Shown here one piece after another: positions 18,262 to 26,251 of a stretch of 64,000 nt of DNA. Numbering within the stretch: the first letter of the stretch is position 1; each line of letters opens with the position of its first letter. Origin of the DNA: G963663315 sp965116335 (GTDB lineage: Bacteria > Pseudomonadota > Gammaproteobacteria > Arenicellales > Poriferihabitantaceae); assembly GCA_965116335.1 (NCBI GenBank), contig OZ220677.1, positions 496,001 through 560,000 of the forward strand, written 5' to 3'. The position numbers were made by a program, and so were the translations under genes. The notes under the pieces are model-generated. The model made no database searches. It saw only the letters and a program-made list of their open reading frames with translations, and was not told the DNA's origin.

Positions 18262-18290
18262 AGTATAACGGCAACCCATCCACTCTTCAA
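18262..18290 (-). promoter_or_regulatory. Putative sigma70 promoter of the rimP-nusA-infB operon
   Basis: On the minus strand, TTGAAG (18290-18285) and TATACT (18267-18262) are separated by exactly 17 bases. It would start a leader of about 250 bases that contains both terminators. The insertion sequence ends about 11 bases upstream of the -35, so any upstream activating sequence has been displaced. Confidence 0.55.
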
Positions 18291-18301
18291 TAGATTTTGA
18301 T

Positions 18302-20008
18302 CCCCAATTCCCTGATAAGGGAGATATTGAGTGATTGAAAGGTGTTTGTTATCAAGGGATTATATGGAAAAATAGGGTATCTGAAAACTCACTTTCTGGG
18401 TGACTATGAAAAAGCATCGAAAATCGGGGAAGATTGGCAAGGGTCGTGCGAGGAAGATTCGGAAGGTTCGACCGCCGAAGGTAACCTATGAGTTCACGGA
18501 TTTGGATTTGACGGCCTTTGGAGGTTCCTCGATACTGGCACAGACAGCTCATCAGTTTGGTTTGTTTGATCTTCTGGACGGAGCGGTTTCGGTAAAGGTG
18601 AGGAACCGGGGCGCATCGGATATGGATACCCTGTGGTCGATCATTGCATCTTTGGCGCGTGGACAGGGTTCGTTATCGGACCTGGATGATTTGCGGTCAG
18701 ACCGTGCGGCGAGTGTTCTTTTGGGTTTGCGTTGGGTTCCTGAGTCGCGCCGTGCGGGGGAATGGTTATCGCGGTTGGCTGTGACAGACATCCGGGGGCT
18801 ATGGCATGCGGCGGTAGCCTTTGCGGGTCGGGTTGCGCCGTCCATCATCGCCCATGAGGTAGAGACGAAGGGGTATGTTCCGTTATTCATGGACGCTACG
18901 GGGATTGAGGTAGACGGACGCTTGTTTGAGCGGACGGGGAAGGACTACAACGGCAACCGGGGGTACTGGTTGCACGGGACGTTTGTAGGCGGTTTGTGGT
19001 CGGCGGGTCAGTTGCAACCGGGGGGTGGACGTGTGACGCTGAACTGGCGCAAGCTGCTGCATTGGACTGCGGGGATGCTTCCCAAGGACGCGCCGGTCTG
19101 GTTTCGGGCGGACAATGCCTATTATAAGGGTGCTCTGGTTCGTGAATGCGCGAAGCGGGGCTGGGACTATTCGATCAGTCTGACGAATGACAACTGGAGA
19201 AGGCCGGTACTTGCACAACTGGAAGGTCTTCCTGATTCGGTGTGGACGGATATAGGGATGGAGGAGGAAGCCATTTTTGCAACGCACCGTCCGAGCGGTT
19301 GGGAGCGGGAGCAGGATTACGTAGTGGTTCGATGCCGAAGTCAGAACGGCCAGGCTCTTTTGGCGCCGCGTCATACGGTCATTCTGGTGTCTCGGAGTGA
19401 CCTGCCGCTGAAGGAGTTAGTGCTTCGTCACCGGGGCAAGCAGGGTCAGGAGAACGCCTTCAAGGGTCCGTTGCGGGACATGGACCTGCATCATCCGCCG
19501 TGCCGGAGCTACCGCGCCAACCAGGCCTTCTACGCGCTGGGCCAGATTGCACAGGTTCTGCTGCGGGCGGTACAGTACACGGCATTACCGAAGAAGGCGC
19601 GCCGTCATGGCATCCGACCGATTATCCGCTATGTGATGCAAACGGCGGCATATCTGGTTCGCAAGGCTCGCCAACTGTGTGTGCGTTTTGCCAAGAACAA
19701 CTTCCGACTGGACTGGTTATACCAAGCCATGGTCACGCTGGAAGCCACAAACTTTTGTGCTCCCCGCTCTCCTCCTTAAAGGACTTCTCGGCCACCATCC
19801 ACTCTGGATCGACGAACGTCGCCTGGCGGCGGGGGGGCACTGGCCTGCACCAGAAAATCCGGCGTTTCCAAGAGGGCGACCGTACGGTTCAAAGAAGATT
19901 TTGCACCTCTATTCGACCCGCCTGATGGCTGATGACCCGACCCAACTCACCCATAACACAACCAACCATCCAAAAATCACTCTCAAAACAGTTATCAGGG
20001 GATTGAGG
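18302..20008 (+). mobile_element. IS1380-like insertion sequence
   Basis: A complete-looking 1707-bp element. The left end CCCCAATTCCCTGATAA and the right end, read inward on the opposite strand, CCTCAATCCCCTGATAA, match at all but two positions. The ends begin with CC as in the IS1380 family. The 8-bp direct repeat ATTTTGAT flanks it (18294-18301 and 20009-20016). An equally possible reading gives 18-bp ends starting ATCC and a 4-bp duplication TTTG, closer to the 4-5 bp known for IS1380. It carries one transposase gene and about 230 bases of untranslated right end. It interrupts the divergent promoter region between rimP and the glycosyltransferase. Confidence 0.88.
18406..19779 (+). CDS. 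IS1380-like DDE transposase
   Basis: About 457 residues, basic at the N-terminus. The order of blocks fits IS1380 (DDE_Tnp_1 group): an N-terminal EFTDLDLTAFGG block, a DLDDLRSD block, an acidic FMDATGIEVDG block, a RADNAYY block holding the second acidic residue, and a C-terminal QENAFKGPLRDM / YRANQAFYALG block holding the catalytic Glu. A GTG two codons upstream (18400) is an alternative start. The frame is uninterrupted, so the element may be active. Confidence 0.87.
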   Translation: MKKHRKSGKIGKGRARKIRKVRPPKVTYEFTDLDLTAFGGSSILAQTAHQFGLFDLLDGAVSVKVRNRGASDMDTLWSIIASLARGQGSLSDLDDLRSDRAASVLLGLRWVPESRRAGEWLSRLAVTDIRGLWHAAVAFAGRVAPSIIAHEVETKGYVPLFMDATGIEVDGRLFERTGKDYNGNRGYWLHGTFVGGLWSAGQLQPGGGRVTLNWRKLLHWTAGMLPKDAPVWFRADNAYYKGALVRECAKRGWDYSISLTNDNWRRPVLAQLEGLPDSVWTDIGMEEEAIFATHRPSGWEREQDYVVVRCRSQNGQALLAPRHTVILVSRSDLPLKELVLRHRGKQGQENAFKGPLRDMDLHHPPCRSYRANQAFYALGQIAQVLLRAVQYTALPKKARRHGIRPIIRYVMQTAAYLVRKARQLCVRFAKNNFRLDWLYQAMVTLEATNFCAPRSPP

Positions 20009-20084
20009 ATTTTGATGCAAGGGGAATGATGTTGTTGTATGGGTTGGTGGTAGAATTGCGCGATCTGATTGTCAGGAGTCGGTC
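19780..20084 (+). other. IS right end and remnant of the glycosyltransferase promoter region
   Basis: No gene is seen in these 305 bases. Positions 19780-20008 are the untranslated right end of the IS. After the target duplication, TTGATG (20012-20017) and TTGTAT (20035-20040) with a 17-base spacer could be the promoter of the glycosyltransferase gene. GGTTGGTGGTAGAATTG (20042-20058) repeats, inverted, a segment at 18189-18205. AGGAG lies about 10 bases before the ATG at 20085. Confidence 0.5.
20042..20058. repeat. Inverted repeat flanking the IS (right arm)
   Basis: Right arm of the pair described at 18189-18205, lying in the short leader in front of the family-25 glycosyltransferase gene. 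Confidence 0.6.
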
Positions 20085-20780
20085 ATGAGCCAGCCACCCA
20101 TTTATGTCATTAATCTTGATGAAGATCGCGACCGGCTGAATGCCATAACGCGCCAGCTGGATGACCAGAACCTCGCATTTACCCGATTTCCGGCATTTCG
20201 GGGTGCGAATATCCCGCAGCGATGGCAACCCCAATTCGAGGACAGTCCCATCGGTGACGGGGAAATCGGCTGTTATGCAAGCCACCTGCAATGTATGGCG
20301 GATATGCTGGATACCGATGAATCAGTCCGGGTAATCCTGGAAGATGATGCCGTCCTCGCGGAGGGTTTTGCCGGATTGCTGGAAATCCTTCCCGGTTGCC
20401 TGCCGGATGACTGGAATATCGTTCGTTTGTACATGAACAAACAAAGACCCTTTCATGTCCGGGAGAGTCTGCCAGGAGACTTCGATCTGGTTACCTACAG
20501 TCGCATTCCCAGCAGCACAACCGGCTATATGATCAACCGGGAATTCGCGCGGCTGTTCACAAACTTTCATGCACGCTCCATGGCCATTGACCTCGACCTG
20601 AAATATCCATATCTGTTCGGTAATTATCGAACCTACGGCGTATCCCCTCCCCCGGTTTCCAAGTCACGTGCGTCATCGCAGGTGGAGAATATAGGAAGGC
20701 GCAAGAATAAGGCAGTCCGGAGGAAAAGATGGTTCAGGTCACAGATTTATCAAATAATGAAAGCAATGCGCCGCGACTGA
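20085..20780 (+). CDS. Glycosyltransferase family 25 (LPS biosynthesis type)
   Basis: A 231-residue GT25 protein. It has the family's N-terminal IYVINLDEDRDRLN, the EIGCYASHLQCM block and the ILEDDA acidic motif that binds the sugar-nucleotide metal. GT25 enzymes add galactose or related sugars to lipooligosaccharide; the exact donor and acceptor cannot be told. The C-terminal roughly 25 residues are rich in Arg and Lys, suggesting membrane-surface contact. The gene stands alone, with its promoter region next to an IS; the downstream amtB is convergent. Confidence 0.88.
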   Translation: MSQPPIYVINLDEDRDRLNAITRQLDDQNLAFTRFPAFRGANIPQRWQPQFEDSPIGDGEIGCYASHLQCMADMLDTDESVRVILEDDAVLAEGFAGLLEILPGCLPDDWNIVRLYMNKQRPFHVRESLPGDFDLVTYSRIPSSTTGYMINREFARLFTNFHARSMAIDLDLKYPYLFGNYRTYGVSPPPVSKSRASSQVENIGRRKNKAVRRKRWFRSQIYQIMKAMRRD

Positions 20781-20784
20781 ATCC

Positions 20785-20812
20785 GGGGCCACCGGCACGT
20801 CCGGTTCCCCGC
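20785..20812. terminator. Hairpin between convergent genes
   Basis: CGGGG(20785-20789)..ACCGG pairs with CCGGT..CCCCG (ending 20812) in a nested 10-bp stem, exactly filling the 32-base gap between the stops of the convergent glycosyltransferase and amtB genes. It lacks a clear T-run on either side, so it may act as a 3'-end barrier rather than a classic terminator. Confidence 0.5.
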
Positions 20813-22153
20813 TCAGGTCTTGCGCTCCGGTTCATCCCCATCATCGTGGTCCTCCGGGTCGGGAATAATCAGAAATTCTGCATAGGCTTCTATACCCAGC
20901 TCCGCTACGTCCTGACCGAGTTCCTCAACTTTTCGGGATATTCTTACACCCATGGTTTTCTCCAGCGCAACCCAGACAATGTACGAAGAAACAAATACAA
21001 AAACGCCGATTGCGAGGATGCCAACCAACTGAACGACAACACTGCTATCCGCCTTATTGATGCATACCGCCAGAGTTCCCCAGATTCCTGCAATCAGGTG
21101 GGCCGGGATTGCGCCGACCACATCGTCTATCTTCAATTGCTCCAGTAACTTCACTCCCGCCGTGCATAAAAGCCCACCAATAACCCCGATGACGATCGCC
21201 CAGTTATGGTCAACGATGTCAGGACCCGCTGTAATCGCAACCAGACCGGCAATAGCGCCATTCAGAACAGCCATCAGATCAACCCTGCCAAGCAACACAC
21301 GGGATACGCTGAGAGCGGCGATGACTCCCCCGGCCGCCGCCAGATTGGTATTCACCAGCACCACACTCATCGCCACAGCGTCACTGACGCCAGCAAGCGC
21401 GAGTTGCGACCCGCCATTAAAGCCAAACCAGCCAAGCCAGAGGATGAACACCCCCAGCGTGACCACCGGAACATTGGACGGGGGGGTTGATTTGACACTG
21501 CCGTCAGCCCGGAACTTCCTTCTCCTCGGTCCAACCACGAGCGCACCCGCCAGGGCCGCCCAACCGCCTGTTGAATGCACAATGCTGGAACCGGCAAAAT
21601 CGCTAAATCCCATTTCACTGAGCCATCCTCCACCCCATGTCCAGGCTCCCACTATGGGATAAATAAATGCGGTGAGGACCACTACAAAGGCGAAGAAAGA
21701 CCAGAGTTTCACTCTCTCGGCCAGCGTGCCGGAGACGATGGAGGCCGCGGTAGCGACAAACACCATCTGAAAGAACCAGTCCGACATGACCGAATAGCCA
21801 TTCTCTACAACCGCCGCAGTCCGCTCCGAATCCCCGCCCAGCAGGGCCACCTCATCAGCGGACGGACCATAGAACAGGGTAAAACTGCCGAACCATCCGT
21901 TGACGTCAACATACATCAGGTTGTAACCGATGAAATAGAAGGTCAATCCCGCTATGGAATACAGTCCGATGTTTTTCAGACAAATAACGGAGGCGTTTTT
22001 GGTGCGTACCGAGCCCGATTCCAACATTGTGAAACCGGCGCACATCCACATCACCAGCGCCCCCCAGATCAAAAATGAAAAGGTGTTGAGCACAAAGGAG
22101 AAATCCTGCACAACCACTGCCTGGGCATCCACCACTTCAGTCAAACTCATCAA
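20813..22153 (-). CDS. amtB: Ammonium transporter
   Basis: A 446-residue Amt/MEP/Rh channel that takes up ammonium across the inner membrane. There are about eleven hydrophobic spans. The pore twin histidines are seen in SSIVHSTGGWAALAG and IPAHLIAGIWGT. The N-terminus contains the GALVMWMCAGFTMLESG block of the family. The cytosolic tail ends in an acidic run. No glnK is adjacent, although amtB usually pairs with it. The gene lies 58 bases downstream of the histidine kinase on the same strand, so it may be co-regulated with or controlled by that cassette. Confidence 0.95.
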   Translation of the reverse strand: MMSLTEVVDAQAVVVQDFSFVLNTFSFLIWGALVMWMCAGFTMLESGSVRTKNASVICLKNIGLYSIAGLTFYFIGYNLMYVDVNGWFGSFTLFYGPSADEVALLGGDSERTAAVVENGYSVMSDWFFQMVFVATAASIVSGTLAERVKLWSFFAFVVVLTAFIYPIVGAWTWGGGWLSEMGFSDFAGSSIVHSTGGWAALAGALVVGPRRRKFRADGSVKSTPPSNVPVVTLGVFILWLGWFGFNGGSQLALAGVSDAVAMSVVLVNTNLAAAGGVIAALSVSRVLLGRVDLMAVLNGAIAGLVAITAGPDIVDHNWAIVIGVIGGLLCTAGVKLLEQLKIDDVVGAIPAHLIAGIWGTLAVCINKADSSVVVQLVGILAIGVFVFVSSYIVWVALEKTMGVRISRKVEELGQDVAELGIEAYAEFLIIPDPEDHDDGDEPERKT

Positions 22154-22211
22154 TCAGCCCCCGTGTTTACTCTATTCAATATACTCTTGAAGTCACCGCA
22201 TCAGGCACCGA

Positions 22212-24557
22212 TCAATCCTCATCTGACGCATCCTGTGTAATTTTGCCTTGAGACGGCCGCTGTAGTGGCAAAACAATACACATCTCCGTAAAACTGCCCT
22301 CCTCGGAATCCAGGTCAATAGAACCACCATGACGGATGACAACATCACTGGTCAGCGAGAGTCCCAGTCCGGTGCCCTGGCCGGGTGGCTTGGTCGTCAC
22401 AAATGGCTCGAAAATCTGTTTTTTCAGCGTCTCCGGGATGCCGGTTCCATTATCGCGGATGCAGAACCGGACATGCTCATCCAACCGCCGGGAACTGAAC
22501 TTGAGTTCCGGTTGCCAGTCCTTTTCATAATTCTGCCTTCTCTCGTTGATCGCCTGGCAGGCGTTGGTGGCGAGGTTGAGAAACACCCGGGATATATCCT
22601 GGGGAACGACTTCCAGCATCGCTGCTTCAGGATCCAGGTCTTCTACTATGGCGGTATTGAAATTGGAGTCTTCGGCGCGCAATGCGTGATAGGCGAGCTC
22701 GACATATTGTTTGAGCATCGCATTCAGATCAACTTCCCGATATTCTTCCGATTCGCCACTGCGCGAATGTTCAAGCATACTCTGCACAACTCCATTGGCA
22801 CGCTTGCTGTGTTCAGTGATTTTGCTGAGACTCAGTTTGACTTCTTCGATAACCGACTCAATTTCCTCCGCTAACTCACTCTCCTTGAAAGTCTCCGGGT
22901 TAGCCTCTTTTTCATCCTCGAACAATTCCTTGATCTCATCGACCAGTTCATTGGCCACAACAGAGAAATTGCCGATAAAGTTCAATGGATTCTTGATTTC
23001 ATGAGCAACGCCAGCCGTCAGTTGTCCCAATGAAGCGAGCTTTTGTTCAGCGACAATCTGCTCTTGAGCCTTTTGCAGGTCTTTCATCGCCCGCTCAAGC
23101 GATTCATTGCGGACATCCAGTTCATCAGCCAGTTTTTCTACCAGATTCAGTCGTTCCACCTCCTCTGCATTTCTCCTGAACACTTCCAGTGCCATGGCCA
23201 TATCGGTGAGTTCGTCATTGCCCTTGACCTCGACAGGAACATTCAGGTCACCCCCCGCTATCTGATGCATTGCTCCGGCCAGACCGACCAGACGCCGTAT
23301 CAGATAGCACCATACGAAAAACCATGCAAACAACAGGGCGATACCCGCACTCATCACATTGATGATAACCAGCCACAGAATTCCATCTTTCACCGATGCA
23401 CGTGAAGCAGCACTCGCGCCGAGAGCATCCTGTTTGATTTTCGAGACCAGATTATTCACTTCGGTAATCAGCATGATTGATGAATTCTGCGCCTCTTCCA
23501 GTTCATTCCGTTCATCTTCCAGACGTTGCAGGGTTTGCCACCGCAACGGAATGATACCGCTCTCGCCTTCACCGATCTCACCAAGACTCCGCAGCTTGTC
23601 ACCCATCAGGTTCAGAGAGAAATGCCGTTGCTCTTCCGCGCCGAATATCCTTCCGAGTTGTTGTACCAGAGAACTGCCCTGCAAATCACTGACCTGGAAA
23701 CCGGATAATTTCGCAAAGATACTCCGGCTGCTTTCGTAGGCACTGTGGAAACGCTCCTGCAATGGTGGCAGAAATTGACGATCAGAAATCACCATGACCT
23801 CATCCAGCAACAACACAGCCAGATTGATCTGATGGTTCAGGCTCGTCAGATTGCGATAGATGGTCAGTTCTTCCTCAGACGCACGTTGTTCGATCTGATG
23901 TGGAACATCGTCCAGAGTACGCATACCTTCTACCAGATAAAACCCCTGGTTATCCAGGGCCTCCACCAGAATGCGACTCATGCTGCGATTCAGATCGGCC
24001 AATTCTTCACCGTGCTTTTCCAGTTCCTGCCTGATTATCAGACGCTGCCCGGAGGAATCCCGTATCGCTTCCAGATGTGCGGTCAGCTCCGCCAGATGAT
24101 TTCTGATCAACCGGGTGCTTTCATCAAATACCGAGCGCGATTCCAGTTCCTCAATGGTTGACTCCAGCAATTCCCGCTGCTCTATCATCGAAGCAGCCAC
24201 TATCGCATGATCACTGCTGGAATCAGAGGCCAGCAACCGAAAAGCCACGCCTACCACCTCAGAGCTTCTGCGCGTCACTTCCACTGAATCGATCAGGTTC
24301 GGCATACTGTTTTCTGACAGGTAGGATTCGTGGTGCAGGATTTCCCGGAACGAATAATAAGCCACCAGACTCGCGCCGAGTGTAAGCAGTACGCCGACGA
24401 ACAGCACCAGATAAATCTGGGCACCGACTCCGCTCAGTAATTTCTTTTGCCTGTCCAGAACCGGCATCGATCTTTTTCTGGCAGAGGCCGGCACTGCGCT
24501 GCGCTGCCCTTCTCGCCGATCCGGCGTGTCAACTGTTTCAACGGTTGAGTCGCTCAT
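22212..24557 (-). CDS. Membrane sensor histidine kinase with large periplasmic helical domain
   Basis: 781 residues. TM1 is at about 45-69, a mainly helical periplasmic region at about 70-388, and TM2 at about 389-418. A HAMP domain follows (about 419-472), then a coiled coil. In the HisKA domain His519 lies in VAHEIKNPLNFIGNF. The HATPase_c domain has NLATNACQAI, DNGTGIPE and GQGTGLGLSL. There is no receiver domain. The ATG overlaps the stop of the upstream periplasmic binding protein by four bases. The architecture parallels TorS/LuxQ-type kinases that read a periplasmic binding protein. No response regulator is encoded nearby, so the phosphate acceptor is unknown. Confidence 0.88.
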   Translation of the reverse strand: MSDSTVETVDTPDRREGQRSAVPASARKRSMPVLDRQKKLLSGVGAQIYLVLFVGVLLTLGASLVAYYSFREILHHESYLSENSMPNLIDSVEVTRRSSEVVGVAFRLLASDSSSDHAIVAASMIEQRELLESTIEELESRSVFDESTRLIRNHLAELTAHLEAIRDSSGQRLIIRQELEKHGEELADLNRSMSRILVEALDNQGFYLVEGMRTLDDVPHQIEQRASEEELTIYRNLTSLNHQINLAVLLLDEVMVISDRQFLPPLQERFHSAYESSRSIFAKLSGFQVSDLQGSSLVQQLGRIFGAEEQRHFSLNLMGDKLRSLGEIGEGESGIIPLRWQTLQRLEDERNELEEAQNSSIMLITEVNNLVSKIKQDALGASAASRASVKDGILWLVIINVMSAGIALLFAWFFVWCYLIRRLVGLAGAMHQIAGGDLNVPVEVKGNDELTDMAMALEVFRRNAEEVERLNLVEKLADELDVRNESLERAMKDLQKAQEQIVAEQKLASLGQLTAGVAHEIKNPLNFIGNFSVVANELVDEIKELFEDEKEANPETFKESELAEEIESVIEEVKLSLSKITEHSKRANGVVQSMLEHSRSGESEEYREVDLNAMLKQYVELAYHALRAEDSNFNTAIVEDLDPEAAMLEVVPQDISRVFLNLATNACQAINERRQNYEKDWQPELKFSSRRLDEHVRFCIRDNGTGIPETLKKQIFEPFVTTKPPGQGTGLGLSLTSDVVIRHGGSIDLDSEEGSFTEMCIVLPLQRPSQGKITQDASDED

Positions 24558-25786
24558 GGCAACGACATCGTCTGCACTGGATGGAAAGAGCCGGTAGCGT
24601 CAAGCCGCGTCAGGTAAACCTGATCAGAACCCTGATTGTCGCCATCTCCGTAATTCAGCACAAAACCATCCAGATTGATCATACCGGCCTTCCTGAGTGC
24701 TTGCAGAAAGCCTTGCCGAGTCGGGTTTTCCCCCGCCAACCGCACACCCTCCGCTGCCAGACGTCCTGCCAGATAACCTTCCAGAGAAACGAAGCCCGGG
24801 CTACTTTGCGGGTCAACCTGGGCCAGTGCTGCCTGATATTCAGCAATCACCGGCAGCTCGGAACTGAAAGGAAAAGGAACGACCTGGGTAACATAAACTC
24901 CGGCTCCATCGGCTCCGAGCTCCTGAGCCAGAGCAGAACTGCCGATGAACGAAATGTTGATAAAGTATGGGTTGAAGTCAAGCTGTCTGGACCACTGTAT
25001 CATACGGGCGGCTGGCTTGTAGGCACCGATAATGACCACTGCATCGACATCTGCCCGACGCAGATCAAGCACGGCCAACTTGACGGCTTCCGTATTGCGG
25101 AGATAGGAAACCTCCGCGCTCAAGGACCAGCCACGACGTTCTACCGCTGCACGCAATCCGGATAATCCCGCACGCCCGAAAGAATCGTCCTGATAGAAAA
25201 TGCCGACTCGTCGTATGTTCAGATCCTCACTGAGGCGGGCTATCATTTCCTCGGTCTCCTGATAGTAGGAGGCACGCAAATTGATCACGTTGGGTGCGCG
25301 TTGTGTATCACGCAGGAACTCGGCTCCCGTATACGGCGCAATATAAGGCACTCCCGATTCGGTGGCAATCGGTTGGGCGGCAACCGATGTCGGTGTGCCA
25401 ACCGCGCCGATCAGAGCGAATACGTCGTGTTCATCAATCAGGATACGGGTATTATTGATCGCGGATTCCGGCTCATAACGGTCATCCAGTGATGTAAGCT
25501 GGAGTGCGTAGCCGTTGACTCCGCCCGCGCGGTTCACCTCCTCAAAGGCTGCCAGCAGCCCCAGACGCATATCGGTTCCGAGTGCTGCCGCCGGACCACT
25601 GAATGCGGCAGACTGGCCAAAAACAAGGGATTTCTGCGCATCTTCCTGTTGATTCTGCCGAGTCTCGGCAAGCACCCCTACGGGCAGAAACAGAAACGCT
25701 AATATCGGCAACCAGAACAGGTATAGCCGGTATCTCTCGCCGACCGGACGCAAAACGTATCCGGATTCCCTCGTCTCAGTCAGCAT
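24554..25786 (-). CDS. Periplasmic ligand-binding protein of the Leu/Ile/Val (Peripla_BP_6) type
   Basis: 410 residues with a hydrophobic signal segment at about 22-40 ending LPVGVLAETR, so the protein is exported. The mature part has the two-lobe type I binding-protein fold. Features include FGQSAAFSGPAAALGTDMRLG near the start, GAVGTPTSVAAQPIA, YIAPYTGAEFLRD and a VGIFYQDDSFG hinge region. The relatives bind amino acids, amides or urea. No ABC permease or ATPase gene is present in the window. The gene lies between a STAS gene and an overlapping histidine kinase gene, which argues for a sensory role. The ligand is unknown. Confidence 0.85.
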   Translation of the reverse strand: MLTETRESGYVLRPVGERYRLYLFWLPILAFLFLPVGVLAETRQNQQEDAQKSLVFGQSAAFSGPAAALGTDMRLGLLAAFEEVNRAGGVNGYALQLTSLDDRYEPESAINNTRILIDEHDVFALIGAVGTPTSVAAQPIATESGVPYIAPYTGAEFLRDTQRAPNVINLRASYYQETEEMIARLSEDLNIRRVGIFYQDDSFGRAGLSGLRAAVERRGWSLSAEVSYLRNTEAVKLAVLDLRRADVDAVVIIGAYKPAARMIQWSRQLDFNPYFINISFIGSSALAQELGADGAGVYVTQVVPFPFSSELPVIAEYQAALAQVDPQSSPGFVSLEGYLAGRLAAEGVRLAGENPTRQGFLQALRKAGMINLDGFVLNYGDGDNQGSDQVYLTRLDATGSFHPVQTMSLP

Positions 25787-25804
25787 TCAGGTAATGCGGA
25801 CACG

Positions 25805-26182
25805 CTAAACTGCCGCGAGTGCATCAGCCTGAGTGTCCCGCATATCCAGAATAGCACCGAATCCACTGATCTCGAATATCTGGGATATATGCGGAGCCAA
25901 ACCACAAAACAGCGCCTTGCCTCCACCAGACTGCATCTTGCGGGCACTCAATAACAATACCCGCAAACCCGCACTGCTGATATATTCCATCTCCTCAAAA
26001 TTGAAAATCAATACACCGGAACCACTCTCCGTCCATTCCCGAATCACTCCATCCAGCATATCTACCGTGCTACCATCCACACGACCACATGGACGAACAA
26101 TAAATGCCTCGCCAGAACCAGTCGCAACCGTCTCCGTCTTTACCGTCAACTTGTCCCGACCCTGATTAGCCTGCTCTGTCAT
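25805..26182 (-). CDS. STAS-domain protein (anti-sigma factor antagonist-like)
   Basis: A 125-residue single STAS domain related to SpoIIAA and other anti-sigma factor antagonists. The core ends in YISSAGLRVLLLSARKM, where Ser70 aligns with the serine phosphorylated in SpoIIAA. Such proteins are switched by a kinase/phosphatase partner; no RsbW-like kinase or PP2C phosphatase is in the window. It lies 18 bases upstream of the binding-protein gene and is the first gene of the cassette. It might instead be a regulatory partner of the histidine kinase. Confidence 0.83.
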   Translation of the reverse strand: MTEQANQGRDKLTVKTETVATGSGEAFIVRPCGRVDGSTVDMLDGVIREWTESGSGVLIFNFEEMEYISSAGLRVLLLSARKMQSGGGKALFCGLAPHISQIFEISGFGAILDMRDTQADALAAV

Positions 26183-26251
26183 TCAATTTCTCCAGTTAGT
26201 TTGCATCGCGATGGTATCACAATTCCCTGCCTCCATGTCTACTTTTTTTGT

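Noticed and set aside
18144..18293. Open minus-strand frame of about 49 codons ending near 18144 that continues across the rejoined IS flanks, looking like a gene broken by the IS
   Set aside because: It has no start codon close by, its sequence matches no family I know, and it runs through a good 17-spaced promoter and the leader of the rimP operon. A chance frame is more likely than a pseudogene.
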